Shown: positions 34,230 to 46,617, counted from the stretch's first letter. The stretch: 64,000 nt of DNA from Maniola hyperantus (GCF_902806685.2 NC_048552.1:9203662-9267661); one strand, 5' to 3'. The notes: generated from the sequence alone by a model not told the origin. Program-made: numbers and translations.

Positions 34230-34927
34230 TCAAGAAGACTCAGGTCATTATTATCGGGAGTCTAAAATTAATGTCTCGGGTAACATTAGCACAGCTGCCG
34301 CCTATAATGTTCGATGGGGTTCATATTCCATACAGCAGCAAAGTAAAAAATCTAAGCATTACTTTTGACCAATCTCTGACTTGGATACCACAAATCAGTG
34401 AGCTGAGCAGAAAGATGTTTGGTGCAGTCGGCTCCCTCCGAAGATTGCGTAATGTTCTTCCTATTCCTGCTAAGGTTGCGCTGGCTCAGTCTCTACTTCT
34501 ACCAATCCTCGATTACGCTGATACTTGTTATCTTAGCCTAACTGAGGACCAACTGAACAAACTTGAGCGCCTTCAAGATCTTTGTATAAGGTTCATATTT
34601 GGGCTGCGAAAGTATGACCATGTCTCCGAGTACCGCCGTAAGCTCAAGTGGCTCCCGATTCGTCTTCGCAGGAATACTCATATTCTTCATCTTCTTTACT
34701 GTATACTGTTCAATCCCTCCATTCCTCTTTATCTTAAAGAACGCTTTGAGTACCGATGTGATACACACTCTTTTTCTCTTCGTTCTCAAAATAATCTACG
34801 CCCGAAAGTTCCTACAGACTCCTCTTCTTATTATGCGAAATCATTTACTGCTACCACTATACTGCTATGGAACTTTCTCCCCTTGGATATCAAACAGTCT
34901 CAATCACTAACAATTTTTAAAAATTGA
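34230..34927 (+). pseudogene. C-terminal part of a non-LTR retrotransposon reverse transcriptase
   Basis: The frame is open from the insertion junction to TGA 34925-34927; the first ATG is at 34271, giving 218 codons. It covers the end of the RT thumb and the C-terminal region: KNLSITFDQSLTW, GSLRRLRNVLP, LPILDYADTCY, CIRFIFGLRKYDHVSEYR, RFEYRCDTHS. The YADD catalytic motif and endonuclease lie in the missing 5' part, so it is catalytically dead. It has no internal stop, so insertion is fairly recent. In a full element this protein would nick DNA and prime reverse transcription on its own RNA (family knowledge). Confidence 0.85.
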
Positions 34928-35240
34928 AGCAATTTTATTTATCCTCCATTTGATGTGTTTATTTATTTATTATTACTTTTTATTTCACTTATCTGTCGTC
35001 TATTCCTCTCTTATTTACTGTTGTATTTATATATATATATATTATGTGTATTTAATTTATTAAATTAGTACACCCCTTCCGCTTTCTTTAATTTTTATAA
35101 TATCCTCTACCCTAAGGTTGCCTGGAAGAGATCGCTATTTTAGCGATAAGACCGCCTATTGTACATGTTTCTATTGTTCTATTTATGTGTCTATTGTTTT
35201 TGTTTTGGTGTACAATAAAGCATATTTTACTTACTTGCTT
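34230..35240 (+). mobile_element. 5'-truncated LINE inserted in a type B repeat
   Basis: 1,011 bp flanked by acacttttc at 34221-34229 and 35241-35249, a target-primed insertion signature. It holds the C-terminal part of an RT ORF, a ~300-bp 3' UTR with the GGTTGCCTGGAAGAGATCGC block and AATAAAG, and a TTAC-repeat tail in place of poly(A). The tail points to the CR1/Jockey group (inference). Confidence 0.88.
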
Positions 35241-35277
35241 ACACTTTTCCTATTAAAGTATTAGTATAGATAATTTA
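35241..35277 (+). repeat. Type B2 repeat, right part after the LINE
   Basis: ACACTTTTC followed by a TATTAAAGTATTAGTATAGA end: the missing tail of 33918-34229. Confidence 0.72.
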
Positions 35278-35833
35278 TAAGTACATCATCTAATATTAAT
35301 TTACTGTCTGCTGTTTAATAATCCCATTAGTTAGTAATATTTCGACTGCATACTTAATTAACGTTTTGAATGGAGTCGACAGTATCTGGGTGTTCATGTC
35401 AATGTAACGAGTAGGTACCTATACCTACTTAGGTAGGTACTTCATAAAAACTAACCGAAGTTTTGAAATTAAAACAAGCTTCCTAAATATGATTCTATTT
35501 TTACCTAATTAGATAATTTGATATGATGATAATGTTTGATTAAAAATTTAGAGCTGGGTCTTGGCATTTAGTATTATTGTTCGTGAAAAAGTAGCCTAAA
35601 ATTGGATTACACGTAAGGCGCTTCCGTTTATGTTCAGGATGGACATAAATTATTCAGTCGGCAGCCCTATTTGACCGGCACTCTAACTTTAAACCTCGAT
35701 CGATGGAAGTGTCGGTGGTAAATAGGATTTTTACCCAATACCTACTTTATGGCGTTTCAGTGAACAATACCGTGAATTTATGATGGAAAATTTACCTCTT
35801 TTTAGAGTTATTCTCTTGATTACATATACTCTA
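35278..35833. other. No gene seen
   Basis: Includes TAGGTACCTATACCTACTTA, a lepidopteran-style simple sequence near 35412-35440. Confidence 0.5.
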
Positions 35834-36028
35834 CTAGCTTATGCTCGCGACTTCGTCCGCGTGGACTACACAAATTTCCCTTAGGGGTTGAATTTTCAAA
35901 AATCCTTTCTTAGCGGATGCCTACGTCATAATAGCTATCTGCATGCCAAATTTCAGCCCAATCCGTCCAGTAGTTTGAGCTGTGATAGATCAGTCAGTCA
36001 GTCACCTTTTCCTTTTATATATTTAGAT
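35834..36028 (+). repeat. Type A dispersed repeat
   Basis: Head CTAGCTTATGCTCGCGACTTCG through GTCAGTCAGTCACC and TTTTATATATTTAGAT. A short internal loss near the TTTTACCCC block. Confidence 0.82.
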
Positions 36029-36118
36029 TTGTACCCACGCACGTAGTAGGTGCTTGGTACTTTTCCGTACATCAATAGAAATTTAATTGTTCTATTTCTT
36101 CGTAGAACATCGTGCAAC

Positions 36119-36278
36119 CCGTGGGAACTTTTTCATTATCCGGGATGATTAATTTATATCCATCTCCGGGATGCAAACTATTTCTGTGCCAAATTTCATC
36201 AAAATCGGGTAGGTTGCGAAAAGGTAACAGAAAGACAGATACACACACTTTTAAATTTACATAATATAATATTATTAC
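36119..36278 (+). repeat. Type B2 repeat, head missing
   Basis: CCCGTGGGAACTTTTTC, CCGGGATG, ATCAAAATCGGGTAGG, GACAGATACACACACTTTTA and an AATATTATTACGG end. Confidence 0.7.
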
Positions 36279-36678
36279 GGAAGAATGGGTAAGCATAAGC
36301 CAAAGTTTCTCAAAGAACATTTTCAAATAATGACCGAGAAAATCTGGCCGCAGGAAAATGTTGTAATTTAATTTTACTTATTAGAAATATTCGAGATTTT
36401 CATTAAATTATGTGAACTGTGGTTCCAAGAAAGAATATAATAAACAACATAGTCTGATCTTTGATATTTTCCTTAGGCATAAATCTTACAAGCAATTAGG
36501 AGTTAATTGTCAATTAGTATTCAAGAGCAGAATTTATACAATATAAAAAGATTATTTAACGACTTTTTGATTTTTTGAACTCGTCATTGAACTCGCCACT
36601 GTGTAACTATGAGCTCTTTTCAATTTTTCATGGATTGGTACTTAATATAATCAAATATTGACAGTAGCCGGCAAGAAA

Positions 36679-36808
36679 ATCGGCCTTTAGAATAAGATTT
36701 CCTCTTTGTAGAGCACTGTCTCTTTCACTCATTCCTATGTGATGTTTTGTCTATCTCAACGACAGAGACAACGCTCTACATGACTGCTATCTCTTTGTAA
36801 AGGTCGAT
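36679..36808 (-). mobile_element. MITE family 2, copy 2, antisense
   Basis: The reverse complement of this segment aligns end to end with 21235-21372 (ATCGACCTTTACAAAGAG start, TTCTAAAGGCCGAT end). Confidence 0.78.
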
Positions 36809-37516
36809 GTATTACATTTCGCTAATTTTAGTGACAAGTTTTCATACACAACATATTTTACAGTGGAGCTGGAGAAGCACTGCTTATTATTAGACTATCT
36901 TCCAAATACCGAATACTTAATTTTTTTAATATAGTTGTATTATAGAAAAGTCTTTTGTAAGCAAAAAATTGTCATTGTTTTTCTCAAACAATCACCCTCG
37001 TACGCAACCCAAGCATTCTCACATGTTAGATTGTTTTTCCAGAAAAGGGAATTACTGAAAATACCATTGCAATCTTCCGCCACCGTCTCTTTGCTCTGCG
37101 CTTGACGTGGAAAGTGTATAGGAATGCAATAATAAAGGATGTTGGAAGGTTAAAGAAAGGCTAGAACAACTGGGCTTTTCTCTAACACCCCACACACACT
37201 ATACTTACTATAGTATTAGTTTATATCACAGAACTTTTAATGTAATTATTCTCGTAATTGGACTTTAAATAATTCCGAATGCGTCCACTAAGCAGGGCTG
37301 ATTCGTAGTCCCATACGTTCCTCACTAGACACAACTACTTAGTTTGTTTCTTGAACCATTTAAGACTAGGCTGAGACCTATAAAACTTACTTTGCTTTTA
37401 CTCAGACTAAAGTTTTAGTTAAATCGAGACAGACCAAGTTGAAGTACGCTCTATAGATCTCAACCTTAGTGAAGGTTATTTGTCCGTGTATATCAACTCT
37501 ACACTAAGCACGCTGG
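36809..37516. other. No gene seen
   Basis: AT-rich, nothing recognised. Confidence 0.5.
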
Positions 37517-37619
37517 ACTTGCGATTGCCGACCTGTTTTTGAAGCAACTTGATATTCACCATTTTGACACTAAGTATAAGAGAGCGTCACTCGGAACTAA
37601 ACTTAGATTATCCTAATCT

Positions 37620-37833
37620 TAATAATATTAAAAATGTGAAAGTGTGGATGTTTGGATGTTTGTTACTCAATCACGCAAAAACGGCTAAACGGATTTGGAT
37701 GAATTTTTGAATGGAGATAGAGTTAACCTGGATTAACACATAGGCTACTTTTTATCCCGGAAAATCAAAGAGTTCCCGCGGGATTTAAAAAAATGAAAAT
37801 TCACGCGGACGAAGTCGCGGGCATCAGCTAGTC
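37620..37833 (-). repeat. Type B repeat, antisense, with a different middle
   Basis: The minus strand has the full head and the CCCGGGATAAAAAGTAGCC-like block. The middle then reads TCCATTCAAAAATTCATCC and GAGTAACAAACATCC before the usual tail. Confidence 0.78.
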
Positions 37834-38123
37834 ACAAATAAGGTAAAGTTGAAACTGGCTCAGATTTGAACAGATTGTTTGGCATCAAACTTTATAGTAC
37901 TATTCGCATTCAAATGGTACATAAATGTAGTTTTCAAGTAGAGAGACGTAATAGCGCATTTTCCGGGATTCGACCATTTCCGCTGCGGCTCCCGCTCTTG
38001 AAGTGGTCGCTTTCATATTACAGGAAGTAATGATAACATTTTAATTGTTTGATACAGACATTTGTAGTCCGTACAAAAAAACTCCTCACGCGCCATTTTA
38101 ATTTACGTTCTTTAAATTACACT

Positions 38124-38306
38124 ATTTTGGATTTGGGTTTTTAAAAATCCCGTGGGAACTTTGATTTTCCGGGATCAAAAGTAGCCTTCCCCGGGATGCA
38201 AGATATCTCTGTACCAAATTTTATCAAAATCGGTTTAACAGATGGGCCGTGAAAGGCTAGCAGACAGACAAACACACTTTCATTATTTATAATAATATTC
38301 GTATGG
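38124..38306 (+). repeat. Type B2 repeat, head partly lost
   Basis: GGGTTTTTAAAAATCCCGTG, CCGGGATCAAAAGTAGCC, ATCAAAATCGGTTTAAC, GGGCCGTGAAAGGCTAGCAG and the ACACTTTCA..TATGGAT tail. Confidence 0.8.
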
Positions 38307-38861
38307 ATTATAAAGGTTGTGATTGGTGTTGAAGGAAAAAGAGGTACCATCTTACCACACAACAGTGAAAAACCGTGAATATTCTCATGTAATCGACTTT
38401 TCTGATATGAACCATCAAGGTGCCAGCGTCCGTTTTTCTTGCCACGTGTAACCTAAATACTCATATAGGCATCTCCTAGGCAAGCGCTCTCCAACACCTC
38501 ATCATTTTGAGAACCTACCGTATTTAACGACTTTCTTTCGAATAATATATTAAAAAGTACTAATTAACCGCAATTTTATTATGAGTATTTTTATTTGTAC
38601 TAAAATATATTGTTATTTTAAGAAAAAGGTGCAGTAGAGCTGTTTTAGAGCTAATTGACTATATCTCTGAAATGTGACTAAAATAAAAACTTTAGCATGA
38701 GTTTGTTTTTTATTTAGGTAGGATTCGTTTCAAGCACTGACCTATATTAATAAATAACTTGCGATTGCCAACCTGTTTTTGAAGCAACTTGATTTTCCCC
38801 ATTTTGGCGTTGATAGATAGCTAGCAGCAGTGAACGTACTAAGATAGTTAGTGATGAGAAT

Positions 38862-39000
38862 CTGTTGAAATTTAACTCTGTGTCAAATTTCATGTCAAAA
38901 GTACGATGTAGTCCTTCTTTGAAAGGTGAACCGTATCTACTTTTGACATGACAGTTGACCCATAGAATTAAAATGGCGCATGAGGTGTCATTTTGTACAG
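38862..39000. mobile_element. MITE family 3, copy 1
   Basis: TTTCATGTCAAAAGTACG pairs with TACTTTTGACATGACAG around a ~35-base loop; the right edge ATTAAAATGGCGCATGAGG is the mirrored family start. Confidence 0.65.
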
Positions 39001-39314
39001 ACTATATACGCCCATCCATGATTTAAAAACAGTTTTGTTCAATAAGTCGTTCAAACAAGTTACCCTTGATTTTTATGAAAATGGGTCAATGTGGATGAGT
39101 AAGGGGAGAAGGTATATAGGAACGACGAAAGAGGTCAATAGGCATGGAAACGAGAATAATTGGGACAGTAAGTAGATGAATACGACTCTGGCGTCAATAG
39201 CTTCTGTAAAGTAGGTGAAAAAAGATTTTAATGACGTTTTACGGTTGATTACATAAAACTTTTCGCATATAATATCCGCAAGGGTATGAAATTTCAGGTG
39301 CCGTATTATTTGAT

Positions 39315-39890
39315 TCATCATCATCATCATCAACCAATAGACGTCCACTGGACATAGGTCTCTTGTAGGGACTTCCACACGCCACGGTTTTGCGCCGCTT
39401 GGATCCAGCGGCTCCCTGCGACTCGTCTGATGTCGTCCGTCCACCTAGTGGGGGGTCTTCCAACGCTGCGTCTTTCGGTGCGAGGTCGCCATTCCAGCAC
39501 CTTGGGACCCCAACGTCTATCGGTTGTACCAACTATGTGCCCTGCCCATTGCCACTTCAGCTTCGCAACCCGTTGAGCTATGTCGGTTACTCTAGTTCTC
39601 CTACGGATCTCCTCATTTCTGATTTGATCACGTTAAGAAACTCCAAGCATAGCTCTCTCCATCGCCCGCTAAGTGACTCTGAGCTTTCTTATGAGGCCCA
39701 TAGTTAGCGACCATGTCTCGGATCCATATGTCACCACTGGCAACACGCACTGTTCGAAGACTTTGGTCTTCAAGCACTGAGGAATTTTGGACAAGAAGAC
39801 ATCTCGAAGCTTCCTGAATGCTGCCCAACCGAGTTGGATTCGGCGGTTGACCTCTTTCTCGAAATTGGACCTACCCAATTATTTGATTGA
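39315..39890 (-). pseudogene. RTE-like LINE ORF remnant, antisense
   Basis: Minus strand, C-terminal end of an RT-encoding ORF. 39669-39878 reads NRRIQLGWAAFRKLRDVF, KTKVFEQCVLPVVTYGSETW, TMGLIRKLRVT. Then, after frame changes, it continues with WTDDIRRVAGSRW and ends near 39330 at an ATGATGATGATG run. Several frameshifts make it a dead copy. Related remnants, all antisense: 25785-26105 and 51020-51245. Confidence 0.8.
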
Positions 39891-39945
39891 GGATAGCTAA
39901 TAGGCACAGTTTAATTATGTTAATAGGTATTATAAAAAAAAAAAA

Positions 39946-40180
39946 TAGACTAGCACTTGGCTATAATCAGACCGGCTGCCGCTGGCAAGTGATAATGCAG
40001 CTTAAGATGAAGTGCGTTTGCCTAGAAGATGCCTATTCACCACCTATTCACTCTTAACTTAAAGGTACCTACCCATATTAAAAGTGGAGGGGAAAACTGA
40101 TGCCGAAAGGGCGTTGCATATTCTAGCGGTTCGAATTAGAAACAAGAAGGCAAATTGCTTTATACGTGTCCGAAAGTTTT
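39946..40180 (+). repeat. Type D dispersed repeat
   Basis: TAGACTAGCACTTGGCTATA, GGCAAGTGATAATGCAGC, TTGCCTAGAAGATGCC and AAAGTGGAGGGGAAAACTG blocks; shared with 42782-42900 and 43716-43905. Confidence 0.75.
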
Positions 40181-40736
40181 ACATCAAGACTTATCTAGTT
40201 TAGTTAAGCCTTAAAGACAAATCGCGCGGTTCTTGGTAGGTAAGTAGTTGTGGTAGTCAGTTTTTGGGATAAGTTGTAAATCTAATCGTCAGTTAGAAGA
40301 AATGTAAGTATTTATTTTCTCACGCCAGATTAAACATGTTTGTTTTCTTAGTTCGTTGTGTCACTTTTTTTTAGATACGAATAGGTAAATATTTTCTCCC
40401 AGCATTTTGTACGAGCACATCCTACATTTGGTACAAAATCGACCTCAGCTGTCTTTTCCCACCTGGTTGTCAAGTACTAATGGAAATTACATCAGAAGTG
40501 ATGGAAATATTTCCCAAGTGATTCATATTTTTTGCGTATTTTATGAGACGCAATATATTTTATTAAAAAACTATACAAAATACTCGCAATAATTCGTCTA
40601 CAATACCTACATGAAAATATTTATGTAAGTAATTTAGACCACCTATAAGCTGTTTTAAATAGAAACCTATGAAGTTAAATGAAAATAAAAATACAGCCGA
40701 TGACAGATATAAAATATAATGGAAATCACTCATGCT
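40181..40736. other. No gene seen
   Basis: Between type D and type C repeats; nothing recognised. Confidence 0.5.
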
Positions 40737-40999
40737 AAAAAACCGGCCAACGTGCGAGTCAGGCTCGCGCAATTGAGGGTTTCCGTAATACAGTCGTATT
40801 TTTTCGTCATTTTGCACCATAATTCAAAAACTATGATGCATAAAAATAAATAAAATCTGTGGTTAGAATGTACGGGGAAGACCTTTCATATTATACCCAC
40901 TTGATATAGTCACTCACTTCGAATAGTTGAAAATACTAATATTAGTTTTCTTGACCATAATTTACGGTCAAGAAGACATAATGTACGGAAACCCTAAAA
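40737..40999 (+). repeat. Type C dispersed repeat, internally deleted
   Basis: Head AACCGGCCAACGTGCGAGTC, then the ATTATTTTT/AAACTATGATGCAT segment, ending TACGGAAACCCTAAAA. A 9-base-arm hairpin lies at 40949-40975. Confidence 0.72.
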
Positions 41000-41622
41000 T
41001 GTACCATGCTGCTAGACTTTGATTAAGTGAGTTCTTTGATCTGGAACAGCCAAATAGCTAACCCTAACTTTATCGAATATAATAGGGATGATGACTATAG
41101 TCAAATCCAGCGACTTTTTTTATCAAACGTCAAAACGCTTGTTTAGGGGAGCTTGTATGAAAATACATAGATGGACTTCATAAACGTTTGACGTACTTTT
41201 TTAGTTAACAAACGGTTAGCGTGGACGTAGGTTTTACGAATTTGGAAGACCCTATTTTAATAGTTCCTAAGAATGATTAATTTTTTGACATAGGCATTCA
41301 GATTCGAACGATATACACCACGGGCACGGGAATTGGAAACGCGAAAAAGCATTCAAGCATAGTTAAAATCTTTGAAAGTCAAAAAGTTCCACAATCTCAC
41401 CTTTACCTTTACGTAACACGGAATGGAAGTGGCACCTAGCGTCATTGAACTGAGCGAATCTCCTCGAGAACACTGCGCCAGTAAAGCGGCGTTTTATACC
41501 TGCGCTAAATTATAGTATAGTTCAATGGTTCGCTCGATTTGAATACTACAACTTTCTTCGCTGGCTTTGGGACCCAAAGACTATCTTGGCCTCCGATGCA
41601 AGAAGCTTTTCGTCAGTTTTTA
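41000..41622. other. No gene seen
   Basis: Nothing recognised. Confidence 0.5.
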
Positions 41623-42036
41623 GGGGATCCTTATCTAAAAAGGAAAAAAAGGAACCCTTATAGGATCGCTTTGTTGTCTGTCTAGCGTGTCTGTCAAGAA
41701 AACCTATAGGGTACTTTTTTACAAATTGGCAGTTATAGGTAGGTCTTGTACTCTTCACGCACAAGTAAAGGAAAAATCCGAAAACTGTGAATTTGTGGTA
41801 CAATACAAAAAATAATTAAAATGTGTTCATGAAGTAATTATAAGTAGTATTTTCAACTTTTAAAAGTACGATAATAAGAGGGTATCATATGAAAGAGCTT
41901 CACCTGTAGATTCTAAACAAATTTTTATTTATTTTATGCATAATAGTTTTCGATTTATAACGCAAAATGTCGAGAAAATACGACTGTAGTACAGAAACCT
42001 CGGTGCGCGAGTCTGACTCGCACTGGCCGGTTTTTC
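41623..42036 (-). repeat. Type C dispersed repeat, antisense, near full length
   Basis: The minus strand starts AAAAACCGGCCAGTGCGAGTC and ends in the AAAGCGATCCTATAAGGGTT and CCTTTTTAGATAAGG segments. Confidence 0.75.
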
Positions 42037-42184
42037 TTCTGTTGTTTTTGTTCATCATCACTTTGATGACTTACATGTTATGTCTCGCTTCATGTAACCA
42101 GCAATATCCTGCTGGTCAACCGAAGTATGCTTCATTCTTCCTCACAACATGCTCCTCTTCCATCATCACTATATGTGTCCAAGT

Positions 42185-42345
42185 GGCATCACACCGATTT
42201 CATCATCATCAATCATCATCATCATCATCGTTCTGTGGATGTCACTGTTGGACATAGGCCTTCCTAAAGAGCGCCACCACCCCAGTCCTCAGCCTTCCTC
42301 ATGCAGCCACTTCCCACCAGCCTCTTTATGTAGTCGGTCCATACC
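42185..42345 (-). mobile_element. LINE 3' tail remnant, antisense
   Basis: ATC microsatellite (42203-42232), then GGACATAGGCCTTCCTAAAG, CCTCAGCCTTCCTCATGC and TTTATGTAGTCGGTCC. It resembles the antisense end of RTE-like elements. Confidence 0.62.
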
Positions 42346-42781
42346 GATTTAGAATCTCCAAATTATATTATTTGGATCGGAATTCAATCTCCTAGTTTGG
42401 AAATAGTGTTCTGTTTTCATTTGTATAAACGACTAAGAATTAAAAGGTTTCATAATAAATTAAGCTTTAACCAATAAACTATTTCTCGCTTCATTAATCG
42501 CTTGAACGCTAAAAACTTGCTGAGGCTGCATACTTAGTTTGAAAAATTGACCTTTTAGTCCCCCAAAGTTGGTGCCCGATAACGAGTACCTGCGAGTTTC
42601 ACTGCTGTGATAAAGTGGTTTCAAACTAAAACTTAACTTACATACAACTTTCAAACAGTACATGTACCTAGAGCCTTTGAATGTCTTGGGAGTCCTTGTC
42701 CTAGGAATTCTGTATGAAACTTGGGCATTTTAACTGAGTCTCGGTAAAATATTGGAAACGTACCTATTTTTTTTTTTAATT
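42346..42781. other. No gene seen
   Basis: Nothing recognised. Confidence 0.5.
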
Positions 42782-42900
42782 TATAGACTAGCGCTTGGCT
42801 GCAATCAGACCTGGGTGGCAAGTGATGATGCAGCCAAAGATGGAGCACGCTTGCCTAGAAGATACCTATTCACTCTTGTCTTGAAGGTACTAGGAAAACT
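42782..42900 (+). repeat. Type D dispersed repeat, 5' part
   Basis: TATAGACTAGCGCTTGGCTG and GGCAAGTGATGATGCAGCC through GGTACTAGGAAAACTGAAAC. Confidence 0.75.
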
Positions 42901-43027
42901 GAAACCTATTCTAGATAATATAGAAAAAAAACAATGAGATATTAACTGGGAGTTTGTAGTAATCTATCATTAAATATTTCAGTTATTCCTGGTTAGGAAC
43001 CAGTAGTAGGTCTTGACATCAGCCCTT

Positions 43028-43240
43028 ACCCTTATTAAATGCGAAAGTGTGTTTCTTTGTTGGTCTGTCCTTCAATCACGTCGCAAAGGTGTAACGGATT
43101 GACGTGATTTTTTGCATGGGTATAGATAAAGACCTGGAGAGTGACATAGGCTATTTTTATCCCAGAAAATCAAAGAGTTCCCACGGGAATTTACAACCCC
43201 TAATTCCACGAGGACAAAGTCGCGGGCATCAGCTAGTATT
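43028..43240 (-). repeat. Type B1 repeat, antisense
   Basis: Head at the plus-strand right end (GTCGCGGGCATCAGCTAGTA), B1 middle with CACGTCAATCCGTTACACC, and a GCATTTAATAAGGGT-like tail. Confidence 0.8.
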
Positions 43241-43715
43241 ATCACAAGTGGCACATGTTGCCCTATATGAAGTAAAAATAAATTCATAAATTCAATTCAA
43301 ACTGTAACAATAGGAAATCCCGGTAGTCCCAAATGTCTATTCACGATAAAAATGCAGAGCAAAAAATAAGTCAGTTCTATAAATTCATCCACACGATATT
43401 ATTATATAATAAAACATAGTATTCACGATTGCAGTAACTATAAAATGAAGTTTCCATCGTATAAAGTGTGTGGCTTCTATTAAAGGAACGTAAAATAGCT
43501 TTTAGTAACCATCTATCAGTTACGGACGCAGGTGGCTTTCCTAGGATCTTAATTCTAGTGACGTTTATTGCATTAGTCTCATAAGATTTTAAGTGTTCTA
43601 ACTCAGGCTAAGAGAGTCTCAGTGCCTTAAATCCCTAGAATTTCCTTTTAAATTTTATATTTGAGGTACATAGAATATGCTATCTTTTGTGGTTCCAGTG
43701 TTATTTAATATTTCT

Positions 43716-43905
43716 TTATAGACTAGCGCTTGGCAAGTGATGATGCAGTCTAAGACGGAGCGCGCTTCCCTAGAAGATGCTTATACTCTTGACTTGAAGA
43801 TAATATTAAAAGTGGAGGGAAAACTGATAGCGGAAAGGCGTTCTTAGAATAAACGAGGCAATTCGCTTCCTAGGTACGCACAGACATCATATCATATCAT
43901 ATTTA
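43716..43905 (+). repeat. Type D dispersed repeat
   Basis: ATAGACTAGCGCTTGGCAAG with ~25 bases missing after TTGG relative to the other copies, then the GCGCGCTTCCCTAGAAG and AAAGTGGAGGGAAAACTG blocks. Confidence 0.75.
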
Positions 43906-45049
43906 AGTCCGTCCGTCCGTGGAATCTTAACTACGCAGGTACGTTTACAGACCTTGACAATGTCTTGCGGTACGAAAGTAGAAAGGTGAAGGAAGAATCA
44001 GGTCAAAAGTGTTTATCAGTTTTATTTAATTACGTAGTATGCAAAACAGTTCTTTATTTCTCTCAAGAATTAATTGCTCGAATATTGTACCTACGCTTAG
44101 TCTTTGTATTCTCAAGTTGATTTTCACAACAATAATATGGGTTTAAGTACATAAAATTTGCATTTAAACTTTCACATTTATCCCAAACTTTAAACTACGT
44201 AGTTTTGAAAGTTTGCCTTAAAATTCACCTGAATAAATATTTCATGTTGTGTCGCTATTCGCGACTATTAAGATGAATAATTATTGCTATTATTATTCTA
44301 AGAACATCAAGATCTCGTGATTCTTAAGATGAATTTAAATTTTATTAAGTTTGAAAACCGCGAGGTGACGTGCTCTCGTAAATAGCTACCTACCTATAAG
44401 TAATATGCTGATTTTGTAGTATGAGATTTTACACCTCACCAACGTTAATAGAATTCGAGCGTTGTATCGCTTTAGCGTTAAAGTAAAATGGACCGTATCC
44501 GCCTTGTTTTAAAGCTCCACATTGTCTATACATTAACATCCACCGCTGCAAGTAGAAATGTAGAAAGTCTGAGAAAGGGCTCGTGTCAACTATTATGACA
44601 AACCGTACTTTTGAGATGTGACACAGAGCGAAAATAATTATGTCGCGACCATTCTGAGATTGTACGTGTAATTCTAAGCACACAGGCTGATGATGATGAT
44701 TTGAACGTGAAAAGCTAAAGGCCCATCAAATTATTATAACTCCAAGGTGCATTCACCGAGTGTCAAGAAAAAAAATGTTGTTGACTGCATTTCATTGTTT
44801 CGTGGTCCACTATAATTTGCAAAGACCGTCGCATTTAAAATTTGACCCAGTTGTTTCCCATTTTGTCCGCGGTAAGGGGTTAATGTTTGCTTTTGAAACT
44901 GTAATAATGTCAGGCAAACTCGGGAAGGGTCTTTTTGTACATAGACTTTACATTTTAATATCTCCAAACCAGTGTTGATAATTCATGCTCGTGATTTTAT
45001 ATCACGGACATTTGACAGGATTTGACAATCATTAAATAATAAATACATG
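43906..45049. other. No gene seen
   Basis: Opposed frames of 72-84 codons (44429-44978) lack motifs and overlap each other. Confidence 0.5.
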
Positions 45050-45244
45050 TAAAAAACTGGCCAAGTGCGAGTCAGGCTCGCGCAACGTGGGTTCCGTACT
45101 ACAGTCATATTTTTTCGACATTTTGCACTATAAATCAAAAACTATGATTCATAAAAATAAATTGAAATCTGACAGATAGACAGACAACAAAGTGATCCTA
45201 TAAGGGTTACGTTTTTCCTTTTGAGGTACGGAACCCTAAAAATT
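45050..45244 (+). repeat. Type C repeat, internally deleted
   Basis: AAAAAACTGGCCAAGTGCGA head joined, after AAATCTGACAGATAGACAG, to the GTACGGAACCCTAAAAATT end. The middle ~350 bp of the long copy is missing. Confidence 0.78.
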
Positions 45245-46574
45245 GTAATAAGCCTGAATTCAATGAGTAAATTCGTAACTGCAATATGTTCAGAAATAAT
45301 TAATTAATGCTGCATGCGGAACAAGCCTGCTTTCATAATAACATCATTCAGTTGGAATGTTTTCATATGGCATTAATTCAATCTCGTTGGCTTTTGAGGA
45401 AAGAGTGACCTTTGCATTTATCTCGTGGTTTCTGCTTATAAAAATAATAACTTTAAAACATTTGTTCGAATAATGGGCAAAAATACCGAGCTTAGAGCAT
45501 GTACGAATTACGGTACTTTCTATAATATGTCCCTCAAACAATAATAATGATTGATATGAAAACTTTGTGCGCGTTGGGCGACTTTGCCATGGGAAAAAAT
45601 TTCAAGGTCGCGTCACCGACACGCTAATGTTAATAGTCTTCGGAGGGCAAGCAGATGTGAAAACTAAACTAATGGTTTTAATATACAAGTTATAAATTTT
45701 TTTTTTAAATTAAAAAAAAACATGTTATTTATATGTAGTTTACAGTTTTCACTCCTGTCCGCAGTCCCCGCTGATTGCATATTTTTAAAATTATAGGTTC
45801 GTAAGAGAATCTAACTTTTTGTAATATCTGTCCATTAAAATCCAATAGACAGATATAGCAAAGAGTTACTAAAAACTTAGTTGAATGATAACGTACTACC
45901 AATTTGTTTAAATTAAAACTATACTTAGCAGGATTTAAATAATTTAGTAAAACGCTCTTTATACTTGTAAATTGGCACATTTTTATAGCAGTTATGAAAA
46001 AATAATGTAGGCTTACTTTTTTCGCATACAAATCCTTCACACAAAGTAGACTTTGAGCTCTTAAATAACTTTTATAGCCGCTACAGAGTAATAAATTAAA
46101 AAAGTTATTAACAACTATCATCCCACTTATTTATGAGTAGAAAGAGCTCTGCTGTACAATGATTTAGCTGCTCTTACTTTGATTTATATCTTTCTTTATT
46201 TAATTCTTGTTTTGGATAAAATAACCACATTCGAATAATGTCAACTACAATGCTGTCGTGCAAGACCCTTTCAAGGAAATTACTTAAGTCCAAATTCCAG
46301 TTGAGTAAGTGCTATATAACTATTTCGTTCACCCTGTTAAAATATAATATCTATCAGCTAAATCACGCAACGACTTCCGGCATGCTTAGTAGAAAATTGT
46401 CTTGAAACTGCACACGCAACCCTTTAGTTAGTACCCTGATTTTGTTGTGGGCTCTTCTCAGACCTGGGCGCGTTTGGAACCCTTGTAGGTTTAGTTTTAA
46501 GTTTGCGTAATAATTATCACCACTATATTTTACAAATCTAACACCATACCAGACCATCAATAAGAGTAATTTAT
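45245..46574. other. No gene seen; one 130-codon minus frame of doubtful meaning
   Basis: The minus frame 45729-46121 is the longest unexplained frame in the window. Its composition (Y, L, F, K, N rich) is what AT-rich random DNA gives. No motif recognised. Confidence 0.4.
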
Positions 46575-46617
46575 TACCTATTTTGAATAAATCATTTGAC
46601 TTTTGACTTTTTACTAA
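46575..46617 (+). repeat. LINE-type 3' terminal repeat
   Basis: ATTTTGAATAAATCATTTGA followed by CTTTTGACTTTT, the short repeat tail typical of some insect LINEs. No coding part recognised upstream. Confidence 0.45.

Larger units (their letters stand above)
37517..38810 (+). repeat. Direct repeat pair, ~53 bp
   Basis: 37517-37570 and 38758-38810 share CTTGCGATTGCC, ACCTGTTTTTGAAGCAACTT and CCATTTTG. Type B repeats lie between. Probably two copies of a short dispersed repeat. Confidence 0.65.

Noticed and set aside
39239..39532. 97-codon frame with an Asp-rich stretch
   Set aside because: It is an off-frame reading of the antisense RTE-like remnant and its ATC microsatellite.
45729..46121. 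130-codon minus-strand frame
   Set aside because: Composition is that of AT-rich random frames; no motif, no start context, no repeat relation. Not claimed as a gene.
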